NCBI GenBank assembly: GCA_964652775.1
Contig: CAZZAM010000008.1
Coordinates: 1 to 64,000, forward strand
Length of the DNA: 64,000 bases
Reading direction: 5' to 3'
DNA from: UBA11346 sp038060575
Lineage (GTDB): Bacteria; Planctomycetota; UBA11346
Part shown: positions 35,508 through 43,494 of the stretch, piece after piece
Layout of the letters: the number at the start of each line of letters is the position of its first letter
Numbering within the stretch: the stretch's first letter is position 1
Made by a program: the position numbers and the translations under genes
Notes under the pieces: model-generated
Databases searched by the model: none
What the model saw: the letters and a program-made list of their open reading frames with translations, nothing else
Told to the model about the DNA's origin: nothing

Positions 35508-36577
35508 GCGCCCCTCATGATCCGGTCATACAGATCGACGTAAGCATCCACCATCGCGCTGGCCAGGAAGCGACGACGGGCAGTGGCGCCAGCGGCGGTT
35601 CCCAGGCGGACGCGCAGGGAATCGTCAGCCAACAATCGGCCCAAGGCCTGGGCCAGCGGTTCTGCTGCGCCAACAGATACCAACAGTCCATCCACCGAGT
35701 CCTCGATCAGTTCGGGCAAACCTCCAGCACGCGAGGCGACAACCGGCTTTTCGGCATACATCGCATCCATGACCGTGGTGCCCAGACCCTCGCTGAGCGA
35801 CGGCTGAGTGACGATATCGGCTGCTGCTAACAGATCGGAAATGTCGTTGCGGAAGCCAAGGAAATGCACGCGTGGCATTGATTGCGCCTGGGCCGTCAGC
35901 GTTCCACGCAGCGATCCATCGCCGACCAAGATCAGATGCGCGCGCTGATACGCTGGCGCCAGCGTATTCCAACTCGCTAACAATGTCGCAATGCCTTTTT
36001 CGCCTTCCAGCGCCGCGATGCACACCACGGCCAGCTCGTCATCAGCAATGCCAAACGCTTGCCGACCACGCGTTCGATCAGCACCTGTAAATCGAGCCGG
36101 ATCAATGCCACTGGGAATAACATCGATGCGATCCGGCGCCACGCAAGCAGCGTGCAGGAGACCGGCAATGGCATGCGATATCGCAACCACGCGTGCACAG
36201 CGGCGATATTTCCACGCGCCCTTCGGGGCAAAGGCAACGCGACGCGTCGCAACGACGTGGAGTGATGTCGCTATACTTGCCAGAACGCTCAGATTATGGG
36301 CGTGACTGGTATGCGCGTGCAACATATCTGCGCTGCGTTCGCGTGCGAGACGGCGTAAACCACAGATCGCACGTGGCGACCACGGACTCGACATCTCCAA
36401 TTCAGCGCGCATGAGCCCAGCTGCGGCAAGGCGATCCGCAAGATGGGAACCCGGCCGACAGACGGTGATCGCTTCGCCGCGAAAACGCGGGTGTTTCGCC
36501 AGGCCCTGCGCCAACAGCAGCACCTGTTGCTGACCACCGCGCCATCCAGTTTCCGAATCGACGAGAAGAACCCTCAT
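35504..36577 (-). CDS. Family 4 glycosyltransferase
   Basis: This is a GT-B fold enzyme of the LPS core operon. The acceptor-side motif DSETGWRGGQQQVLLLAQGL lies at the N-terminus, the mid-region reads VAISHAIAGLL and IDVIPSGIDPARF, and the donor site shows QPSLSEGLGTTVMDAMYAEK. The ATG at 36577 begins MRVLLVDSE as in the family; the longer open frame translates a repeat. At 357 residues it is complete. Donor sugar and linkage cannot be told. Confidence 0.88.
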   Translation of the reverse strand: MRVLLVDSETGWRGGQQQVLLLAQGLAKHPRFRGEAITVCRPGSHLADRLAAAGLMRAELEMSSPWSPRAICGLRRLARERSADMLHAHTSHAHNLSVLASIATSLHVVATRRVAFAPKGAWKYRRCARVVAISHAIAGLLHAACVAPDRIDVIPSGIDPARFTGADRTRGRQAFGIADDELAVVCIAALEGEKGIATLLASWNTLAPAYQRAHLILVGDGSLRGTLTAQAQSMPRVHFLGFRNDISDLLAAADIVTQPSLSEGLGTTVMDAMYAEKPVVASRAGGLPELIEDSVDGLLVSVGAAEPLAQALGRLLADDSLRVRLGTAAGATARRRFLASAMVDAYVDLYDRIMRGA

Positions 36578-36601
36578 CCTATTTCCTGCGTTAGAAGACA
36601 A

Positions 36602-36764
36602 GCCGCAGAGGACGCAGAGGGCCGCAGAGGGCCGCAGAGACGATGGTTGGGCGAATTGTGTCGTGCCCAATTTGAATCATCCACGAAGTACTCGCACGAG
36701 GGAAATTCTGAATCTTCTACCACTTGTCTCTGCGGCCCTCTGCGGCCCTCTGCGCCTCTGCGGC
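36602..36764. repeat. Inverted repeat of GGGCCGCAGA units, family B, copy 1
   Basis: GCCGCAGAGG and repeated GGGCCGCAGA units face TCTGCGGCCC units and CTCTGCGGC. The centre holds TTGGGC/GCCCAA. It lacks CCAAGGCAACC. It lies between the GT9 and GT4 genes inside the LPS operon. Confidence 0.85.
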
Positions 36765-36788
36765 AAATTTCAATTTCTGTGTTTATGA

Positions 36789-37817
36789 TCACGCGGTGAT
36801 CTCACGCAGCGCAGCGATGACCTGATCGGATGTGATGCTGGTAATGTGCTGGCCAGCAGCCGCCTGGAAACAGCGCGCACGGAATCCGGGCCGAAACCAT
36901 TCACCTGGAAAACCGTTTTCTGGGAACAACACCACTCGTGGTGTGTCAACTAACTGCGCCAGATGACCAGGACCACAGTCATTGTGCACAGCCGCGGCCG
37001 CTCCGCGCACGACAGCGATCAACTCGTTGGGACGTGGCGACACCAGCAAACGTGCACCTGGCAGGCGATCGATGCTGCGCTCGGTGAACCACGATTGAAC
37101 GTGCGACTCCGACGGCCCAGCGACCACGGTTACACCGTCGCCACCGAGTTCATAGACCCAGGCACGCAACACCGCTTCATAGGAACTCAAGGGCCACAGT
37201 TTTTTTTCATCGCTGCCGCCGGGCATCATCACCAAGCGCCGTCCCGAGCGCACTGACGGCGGTGCCGTGGCTGGCCAACCCGCACTCAGATCGCCGCTGC
37301 GCAGGGGGTTTTCCCCGGGAATTAACGCCAAATAATTCGCTGCCCGATACTGGCGATCATTGTAGGCGATGCGCCGACGATCGAGTAACCGCCCAAGACC
37401 TTGGTCGAAACACCAACGTTCGTTCGCCGGAAGACAGCGCGCCCACAGCTGGACCCATTCCGAACCCGGACGCAAATCAGCAACCACGGTTGAACGGCCA
37501 CGCAACGTCGGCCGCACCGCCGCGATAAATCCTGAACGCAGCGGCTTGGGATAGTGCACGAACGTATCGATCAATCCCCAGTCACGGAAGCATTGATGTG
37601 CCGGAGTCGGTGACAAACCCATGATCGGCAGACCCGGATAGCGTCGACGCAGGCTAAGTAAAAACGGGATGACGACGAGGCTGGCACCGAAAAAACCACG
37701 GTTCGGAAGAAAAACCGTGAGGCGTTCAGTTTCAGGGGCTTCGCCCCTACGGCCTTGCAGGCCTATCCCCTGGCTTTGTCGCAACTTGGTTTCGCTCACC
37801 TGCGGTGTCGAAACCAT
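36789..37817 (-). CDS. Family 9 heptosyltransferase-like enzyme (WaaC/WaaF type)
   Basis: This enzyme should transfer heptose from the ADP-heptose made by the adjacent genes to the LPS core. GT9 features include LPNRGFFGASLVVIPFLLSL, the central RRLVMMPGGSDEKKLWPLSS and the late HNDCGPGHLAQLVDTPRVV. Family sequence begins about residue 33. The first 30 residues or so are translated from repeat family F, which supplies the only nearby ATG (37817). The original start may have been lost to the repeat, or a non-standard start near 37720 is used. Confidence 0.8.
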   Translation of the reverse strand: MVSTPQVSETKLRQSQGIGLQGRRGEAPETERLTVFLPNRGFFGASLVVIPFLLSLRRRYPGLPIMGLSPTPAHQCFRDWGLIDTFVHYPKPLRSGFIAAVRPTLRGRSTVVADLRPGSEWVQLWARCLPANERWCFDQGLGRLLDRRRIAYNDRQYRAANYLALIPGENPLRSGDLSAGWPATAPPSVRSGRRLVMMPGGSDEKKLWPLSSYEAVLRAWVYELGGDGVTVVAGPSESHVQSWFTERSIDRLPGARLLVSPRPNELIAVVRGAAAAVHNDCGPGHLAQLVDTPRVVLFPENGFPGEWFRPGFRARCFQAAAGQHITSITSDQVIAALREITA

Positions 37818-37867
37818 GGCGGCATCGGCTACGCCGATCATATGCCGCCACCGTTGCTCGGCGCCAG
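37731..37867. repeat. Dispersed multi-hairpin repeat, family F, copy 2
   Basis: This is the same element as at 12472-12607, in the same orientation, with scattered substitutions and few indels. It lies between hldE and the GT9 gene and reaches into the apparent 5' end of the latter. Confidence 0.8.
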
Positions 37868-37899
37868 ATTCCATTGCAAACCATGAACGCGGTTGGCGC

Positions 37900-39387
37900 T
37901 CACTCGCACCCAGCCCCTGGCTTCGCCTGCGCCCGCGCAATCGTCGCCGTCGTGCTGCGGCCGGGCAAGAGCGCCAGCAGTTCGACACGCCCACCCCATG
38001 AACGCACCTCGTCACCGCCAACGACTTGATCAGCGCGATAGTCAGCGCCTTTCACCAGCACGTTGGGACGCAACTGATTGATCAATTCGAGCGGCGTGTC
38101 TTCGCCAAACAACACAACGAGATCAACGCAGGCCAAGGCCGCCATCACCTCGGCGCGATCGCCTTCGCAGTTCACTGGCCGGGTTGGTCCCTTGAGTCGG
38201 CGCACCGATGTGTCGGAATTCAAGCCCACAACGAGGCGATCACCAAGTTGGCGCGCACGTTCCAGGATCGACACATGACCTGCGTGCAAAATATCGAAGC
38301 AGCCGTTGGTGAACACAACGTCCTCACCGCGGCCACGCCAGGTCGCGATCTGCGCTGCCGCCGATGCCGCATCGCGGATTTTTCCGGCGGGTTCCCCACC
38401 GACCGCAGCTTGAACTGATTCCTGTAACTCGATGCGTGCCACTGGCACGGTGCCGGCTTTGCCGACCACGATACCGGCTGCGAGATTGGCCAAGCGCATG
38501 GCGTCAGATGGAATGATGCCCGCCGCCAGCGATGCAGCTAACGTGGCGATCACCGTGTCGCCAGCACCACTGACGTCGAAGACTTCGCGCGCTTGCGCCG
38601 GAACCGTATCCACGCCGTTCGCACTGATCAGGGCGATACCGTGTTCGCCGCGCGTGAAGGTCAGGAATTCAAGGCCGAGTTTCGCGCGCAAACGCTGACC
38701 GCCCTCGACCAGCCGCGGATAGTCGTTCGCGGGAACTGCGAGTGCCAACGCGAGCTCACCCGTGTTTGGCGTCACCGTCGTTGCACCATGGTAGCGTTCC
38801 CAGTCGTGACCCTTGGGATCTACCAAAACAGGAATGCGCCGCGCGCGAGCTGCGGCAATAATCTTGGCACACAGTTCGGGACGCAGCGTGCCCTTGGCAT
38901 AATCACTGAGAATGACCGCATCGACCTGAGCCACACTCGCCAGCACGGCATCGGCGAGACGCTGATGCGCGTCAGCGGGCAAGGTGCTCGGCGCTTCTTC
39001 ATCCAGACGCATCATCTGCTGATGACCGGCGACGACGCGCGCTTTGACGATGGTGCCGAATGGTGGCGCTGCGATCAACGGCTTGGTGTCGACGCTGGCC
39101 GCACCCAGCATCTGCAGTAATTCGACACGACCTTCATCATCGCCGGTAAAACCAGCGAGAATAGCACGACAGCCCAATCCAGCGAGGTTCATCGCCACGT
39201 TGGCCGCACCGCCAGGATTGGCGTGGCGTCGGGTCAAACGCACGATCGGCACTGGTGCTTCGGGCGAAATACGGCCGACTTCACCGTGCAGATAGCGATC
39301 GACCATGACGTCGCCAACAACCAGCACGCGGACTCCGGAGAATCCGCCGTGAACGTGGCGGAGAACAGCGGCGGCGTCAGCGAACAT
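37900..39387 (-). CDS. hldE: Bifunctional heptose-7-phosphate kinase / heptose-1-phosphate adenylyltransferase
   Basis: HldE catalyses two steps of ADP-heptose synthesis. Residues 1-330 form a ribokinase-type domain (VLVVGDVMVDRYLHGEVGRI, HANPGGAANVAMNLAGLG, and the C-terminal DVSGAGDTVIA with catalytic Asp). From about 358 a nucleotidyltransferase domain follows with VFTNGCFDILHAGHV (HxGH type) and LNSDTSVRRLKGPTRPVN. The order is the usual one and the 495-residue length is complete. The ATG at 39387 is chosen; the frame further upstream is a family D repeat arm. Confidence 0.96.
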   Translation of the reverse strand: MFADAAAVLRHVHGGFSGVRVLVVGDVMVDRYLHGEVGRISPEAPVPIVRLTRRHANPGGAANVAMNLAGLGCRAILAGFTGDDEGRVELLQMLGAASVDTKPLIAAPPFGTIVKARVVAGHQQMMRLDEEAPSTLPADAHQRLADAVLASVAQVDAVILSDYAKGTLRPELCAKIIAAARARRIPVLVDPKGHDWERYHGATTVTPNTGELALALAVPANDYPRLVEGGQRLRAKLGLEFLTFTRGEHGIALISANGVDTVPAQAREVFDVSGAGDTVIATLAASLAAGIIPSDAMRLANLAAGIVVGKAGTVPVARIELQESVQAAVGGEPAGKIRDAASAAAQIATWRGRGEDVVFTNGCFDILHAGHVSILERARQLGDRLVVGLNSDTSVRRLKGPTRPVNCEGDRAEVMAALACVDLVVLFGEDTPLELINQLRPNVLVKGADYRADQVVGGDEVRSWGGRVELLALLPGRSTTATIARAQAKPGAGCE

Positions 39388-39395
39388 GGGTGGTG

Positions 39396-39434
39396 CCCAA
39401 TGCTGGAATGCTGGAATGCTGGAATGCTGGAATG
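39396..39434. repeat. Single arm of AATGCTGG tandem units, family D, copy 3
   Basis: Four AATGCTGG units run in a row between gmhA and hldE. The opposite arm is missing, unlike the copies at 14780 and 50595, so this is a half-element or a first stage of formation. Confidence 0.85.
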
Positions 39435-39443
39435 GTAGCAAAT

Positions 39444-40028
39444 TCAGCGAGCATTGGTTACCCCATCACTCCACGTGTCGATCAACTGACAGCAGATGTG
39501 CCCGATGAGGATGTGCATTTCCTGAATCCGAGCCGTACGCGCACTCGGAGCACCTATCCAGCGCTTGCATAGCGGACGCAGTTTACCGCCGCCCTGACCA
39601 GTCAGGCCGAGGGTCACCGCGCCTGCAGACTTCGCTGCGGCAGCGGCAGCCAGCACGGCCGCGCTGTTACCCGACGTCGAAATACACACGACACAATCGC
39701 CAGGTCGGGCGAGTGCCTCAACCTGTCGCGCGAAGACGCGCTCAAATCCGTAGTCATTGCCAACCGCCGTCAGCACCGACGTATCGACGGTCAGCGCCAG
39801 ACCACGCAGGCCCGGACGTTCACGTTCGAAGCGACCACTCAGCTCGGCGGCGAGATGCTGACTGTCACCAGCCGAGCCACCATTGCCGAGGAAGAACACG
39901 GTGCCACCAGCAGCTAGGCTGTCCCACCAGCAGCGGGCAAACGCCTCGATATCGCCAGCCATGCCCTCAAGCGCCTTGGCCGTTGCCAGGTGTTCACTGA
40001 TCGTCGCCCGGACAGCCTCGATACTCAT
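39444..40028 (-). CDS. gmhA: Sedoheptulose-7-phosphate isomerase GmhA
   Basis: GmhA starts the heptose pathway by converting sedoheptulose-7-phosphate to heptose-7-phosphate. The SIS domain shows FFLGNGGSAGDSQHLAAELS, the zinc-region pattern ending EMHILIGHICCQLID, and the phosphate loop ISTSGNSAAV. The length of 194 residues is normal. The ATG at 40028 overlaps the gmhB stop by four bases. Confidence 0.95.
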   Translation of the reverse strand: MSIEAVRATISEHLATAKALEGMAGDIEAFARCWWDSLAAGGTVFFLGNGGSAGDSQHLAAELSGRFERERPGLRGLALTVDTSVLTAVGNDYGFERVFARQVEALARPGDCVVCISTSGNSAAVLAAAAAAKSAGAVTLGLTGQGGGKLRPLCKRWIGAPSARTARIQEMHILIGHICCQLIDTWSDGVTNAR

Positions 40029-40567
40029 GCGCGTGCCTCGCTGGTGGCGTACCACTGTGCAAATGCGAGCAGATCCGCAAACACCGGAACCCCCGGCGGA
40101 ACGGCCTGTTTGCCGCCCTTGCCGGTCTTGACCAAGGCAGCCAGGCAGCCCGCCGCCTGCGCCGCCTGCAGGTCGCGCTCAGCGTCACCGACCATCCAGG
40201 TGTCGGCTGGCGCAAAGCCAAAATCGGCACGGGCCTGGTTGATGAGCCCGGGCTTCGGCTTGCGGCAGGCGCAGCCGACCTCGCTGCCATGTGGGCAGAG
40301 ATAGATCCGCTCGATGCGTCCACCCTGCGCAGCCAGACGGCGCACCAGCTCAGCGTGCAAGCGCTCCAGATCCTCGCGACTGATCAGGCCCTTGGCGACG
40401 CAGGCCTGATTGGTGATGACCAGCAATCGGCACCCGTGCGACGTCAGCGCGGCGACTCCGGCAGCGGCATTCGCCTCCAGTTCCAATTGGTCGAGCGACA
40501 GAACGTAATTAGGCCGATCGACGTTGAGCACCCCATCGCGATCCAGCAGCACGGTTCGTGTCACCAC
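40025..40567 (-). CDS. gmhB: D-glycero-heptose-1,7-bisphosphate phosphatase GmhB
   Basis: GmhB removes the 7-phosphate from heptose bisphosphate. The HAD nucleophile motif is LLDRDGVLN, motif II is VITNQACVAKG, the zinc site is CPHGSEVGCACRKPKPG and the final motif is MVGDAERDLQAAQAAGC. The 180-residue length is normal. It overlaps gmhA and follows hldD after a 187-bp gap that holds a repeat. Confidence 0.95.
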   Translation of the reverse strand: MVTRTVLLDRDGVLNVDRPNYVLSLDQLELEANAAAGVAALTSHGCRLLVITNQACVAKGLISREDLERLHAELVRRLAAQGGRIERIYLCPHGSEVGCACRKPKPGLINQARADFGFAPADTWMVGDAERDLQAAQAAGCLAALVKTGKGGKQAVPPGVPVFADLLAFAQWYATSEARA

Positions 40568-40588
40568 AACCTCGATGACCGGATGCTT

Positions 40589-40731
40589 GCCGCAGAGACG
40601 CAGAGGGCCGCAGAGGGCCGCAGAGACGAACTCTTTTGATCAACAATAAACACAGATCTGCCGTATTCGACGATGCCTTGATCCCAATGCACTCCTCTGC
40701 GGCCCTTTGCGGCCCTCTGCGCCTCTGCGGC
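40589..40731. repeat. Inverted repeat of GGGCCGCAGA units, family B, copy 2
   Basis: GCCGCAGAGACGCAGAGGGC is mirrored by GCCCTCTGCGCCTCTGCGGC ending at 40731. It lies between hldD and gmhB inside the LPS operon, just before the gmhB start at 40567. Confidence 0.85.
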
Positions 40732-40754
40732 TAATCGCACCGAGATACCACTCG

Positions 40755-41693
40755 TCACTTGTACCAGCCACCAGTCGTGTCGAGCTGGGCCAGGTAGCGA
40801 CGCACGCCTTCTTCCAACTGGATGAACGGCGCCGTGTATCCTGACGCCCGCAAGCGAGACAGATCCGCACACGTGTAGGCTTGATACTTGCCCTTGAGCG
40901 CATGCGGGAACGGGATCGTCGCCACGCGGGTCCCTGGGCGCTCGACGCAGAATGCTGCCGCAAGTTCGGCGAAGCTGCGGGCGACACCGGTGCCACAGTT
41001 GTAGATGCCACTGACCTGCGGACGGGCCAGGAAATGGAGATTCATCGCCACGCAGTCATCAACATGAATGAAGTCGCGGCGGAATCCATCGCTGCCGGCA
41101 AATAGCCTGATCTCACCGTGCTCGGCCAACTGATGATAGAAGTGGTAGAGCACCGACGCCATCGAACCCTTATGGTTCTCCTGCGGGCCATAGACGTTGA
41201 AGTAACGCAGGCCAACAATCTGACTGCGAGCGTGCGGAGCGATCCGACGCACGTGCTCGTCGAACACCCACTTCGAAAACGCATAGCCATTGAGCGGATA
41301 TTCGCAGCCCTCGTCCTCGCGGAACCCATCGCTGCCATCGCCGTACACCGACGCCGACGACGCATAGATGAACGGCACGTTGCGCGCCATTGCCCAGGCG
41401 AGCAAGTGCTTCGACCAATCGATGTTATTCTCAAGCAGATAGCGGCCGTTGCGCTCGGTGGTCGCTGAGCACGCGCCCTGATGCAGCACCGCCGTGACCT
41501 CAGTCAGATTCGGCAAGCGATGCAGGAAGTCGCGCTTGTCGATCAAGTCGATGAACTTGCAGCGGTTCAGGTTGCGATGCTTGTCCACGTTCTCGAGATT
41601 ATCGACAACGACGATGCGCGCCTCGCCAGCGCGATTGAGCGCCCGGACGATATTACTGCCGATGAAACCTGCCCCGCCGGTGACGACGATCAT
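40755..41693 (-). CDS. hldD: ADP-L-glycero-D-manno-heptose 6-epimerase HldD
   Basis: HldD makes the final ADP-L-glycero-D-manno-heptose. The Rossmann motif VTGGAGFIGSNIVRALN opens the protein, with DNLENVDKHRNL, the catalytic YAFSKWVFD (YxxxK) and RYFNVYGPQENHKGSMASV all typical of HldD. The length of 312 residues is normal. The ATG at 41693 is chosen because the fold starts there; the upstream frame encodes CCGGAAGT repeats. It is the first gene of the LPS core operon. Confidence 0.96.
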   Translation of the reverse strand: MIVVTGGAGFIGSNIVRALNRAGEARIVVVDNLENVDKHRNLNRCKFIDLIDKRDFLHRLPNLTEVTAVLHQGACSATTERNGRYLLENNIDWSKHLLAWAMARNVPFIYASSASVYGDGSDGFREDEGCEYPLNGYAFSKWVFDEHVRRIAPHARSQIVGLRYFNVYGPQENHKGSMASVLYHFYHQLAEHGEIRLFAGSDGFRRDFIHVDDCVAMNLHFLARPQVSGIYNCGTGVARSFAELAAAFCVERPGTRVATIPFPHALKGKYQAYTCADLSRLRASGYTAPFIQLEEGVRRYLAQLDTTGGWYK

Positions 41694-41720
41694 GGGGATG
41701 GGTGTATCGTCATTGCCACG

Positions 41721-42058
41721 GTCCGGAAGTCCGGAAGTCCGGGGTCCGGAAGTCCCTTGTTTGATCGCCTGCGCGATGGCAAGCGTCATGCATGGCTCAT
41801 CCTACATTGCTCAGGTGAAACATCCCAAGGCAACCGCAGAGGCGCTGAGGCCGCTGAGATCGCAGAGGAGAACGTCCATTGGATCGTCACCCTGTGGGTG
41901 AGTGGCGCCAGAAACAGCAATGACTTCTAACTCAAGCCCTCTGCGACCTCTGCGCCTCTGTGGTTGCCTTGAAACGAGTAATCTAGGCTCATGCGTGCCC
42001 AACGTGGTGTTACAAGACCCCCGGACTTCCGAACCCCCGGACTTCCGGACTTCCGGAC
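41721..42058. repeat. Outer inverted repeat of CCGGACTT units, family E, enclosing a family A element
   Basis: GTCCGGAAGTCCGGAAGTCC at 41721 faces CCGGACTTCCGGACTTCCGG ending near 42056. A family A element lies in the middle. Together they fill the 385-bp divergent gap between hldD and xseA, where both promoters must lie; I see no gene. Confidence 0.8.
41825..41971. repeat. Inverted repeat with CCAAGGCAACC termini, family A, copy 5
   Basis: The arms match family A. The centre has a perfect hairpin TCACCC-TGT-GGGTGA (41887-41901) followed by GTGGCGCCA, as in the copy at 21449. Confidence 0.92.
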
Positions 42059-42078
42059 AGTTGCCATGCTCTTCCCCC

Positions 42079-43440
42079 GTGAGCAACGACACGCCCGTCT
42101 CCGTCGCCGCGCTGACCAATCGCCTGCAAGCGACGCTCAACGACTTCGGCCCGCTGTTGGTGATCGGGGAATTGTCCGGGGTCAAGGTGATGCCCAGCGG
42201 TCATCTGTACGCGACGTTGAAGGACGAGGGCGCGGTGATCAGCCTGGTCATGTGGCGTTCGACCGTCGCGCGCGGCGGGGTGATTCCCACCGATGGCTCG
42301 CGAGTGATCGTGCGCGGGACGTTGGATGTGTATCCGCCACGCGGGTCGTATCAGATCGTCGCCAGTCGCATCACGCTGGCCGGGATTGGCGATCTCGCGG
42401 CGCAACTCGAAGCGCTGAAAGCCAAGCTGACCGCAGAAGGCCTGTTCAACGAGGACGACAAACGCCCGCTGCCGTTCTTGCCGCGCGCAGTTGGGTTAGC
42501 TACCGGTGCTGGCTCAGCCGCGTTGGCCGATCTGCTGCACTCGCTCCGCGAACGATTCCCAACCATGCCAGTCGTGGTTGCGCCGTGTTTGGTGCAGGGT
42601 CGCGGTGCTGCTGCGTCGATCGTCGCTGCGATCAAACGTCTCGAAGCGCATCCCGAAGTCGACGTCATCATCACCGGACGCGGTGGTGGTTCGCTCGAAG
42701 ATCTCTGGGCGTTCAACGAAGAGCCGGTCGTCCGTGCCATCGCCGCGTGTTCAAAGCCGATCGTCAGTGCAGTTGGTCACGAAACCGATTGGACGCTCGC
42801 TGATCTCGCGGCTGATGTACGAGCAAAAACACCGACAGCTGCCGGTGAATTGGTCGTTCCTGTGGAGTCGGAACTGCGCGCTACGCTCATCGATGGCCAC
42901 ACCCGACTACACACTGGCATTGCCCGCATCTTTACCGAGGCCCGCGAACGTCTGAAGTCGCTCGCCGCGCACCGCGCCCTCTCCGGTCCCGGCCACCAAG
43001 TCGCCCTGCGTCGCCAACGCCTCGACGAATTACACGGCGCACTTGACGGAGCGATGAGCTCGTGCCTCGCCGATGCCCGCGCCCGTCTGGCCGCAACCCA
43101 CGCCAGCCTGCGTCCGCCAACCGCGCAACTCAACGCCGAACGCGAACGCCTCGCCCGCGCCGTCAGCGATCTCAGCCGCGCTGCGAGTGAACGCCGCGAT
43201 CGCGTCGGTGAACGGCTAGCCGCCGTCGCCGCCCGACTCGACGCGCTCAGTCCGCTCGCCGTGCTTGGCCGTGGCTACAGCGTCATGCGCACTGCTGAAC
43301 GCAAACTAATCAAGCGCATGGCCGATGCGCCGCCGGGAACGCAGATCGAAGCACGGGTCAATGATGGGTGGATTTATGCGGAGGCCGTGGGGGTGAAACC
43401 ACAGCGGTTGGGGGAACCGGACGACGAATACGGGAAATAA
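42079..43440 (+). CDS. xseA: Exodeoxyribonuclease VII large subunit
   Basis: XseA with XseB degrades single-stranded DNA. The N-terminal OB-fold (VIGELSGVKVMPSGHLYATL), the catalytic-domain motifs GRGGGSLEDLWAFNEEPVV and AVGHETDWTLADLAADVRA, the long helical C-terminus and the closing LGRGYSVM are intact. A GTG at 42079 gives 453 residues, the usual size; the longer frame begins in repeat DNA. XseB is not seen nearby. Confidence 0.95.
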   Translation: MSNDTPVSVAALTNRLQATLNDFGPLLVIGELSGVKVMPSGHLYATLKDEGAVISLVMWRSTVARGGVIPTDGSRVIVRGTLDVYPPRGSYQIVASRITLAGIGDLAAQLEALKAKLTAEGLFNEDDKRPLPFLPRAVGLATGAGSAALADLLHSLRERFPTMPVVVAPCLVQGRGAAASIVAAIKRLEAHPEVDVIITGRGGGSLEDLWAFNEEPVVRAIAACSKPIVSAVGHETDWTLADLAADVRAKTPTAAGELVVPVESELRATLIDGHTRLHTGIARIFTEARERLKSLAAHRALSGPGHQVALRRQRLDELHGALDGAMSSCLADARARLAATHASLRPPTAQLNAERERLARAVSDLSRAASERRDRVGERLAAVAARLDALSPLAVLGRGYSVMRTAERKLIKRMADAPPGTQIEARVNDGWIYAEAVGVKPQRLGEPDDEYGK

Positions 43441-43494
43441 GACCAGCAGACAATGCGTCTGTTCTCGTTTCGTCTACGTACATATTGGCTGCCA

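Noticed and set aside
41902..42078. Upstream extension of xseA
   Set aside because: It translates repeat DNA (families A and E); XseA similarity begins after the GTG at 42079.
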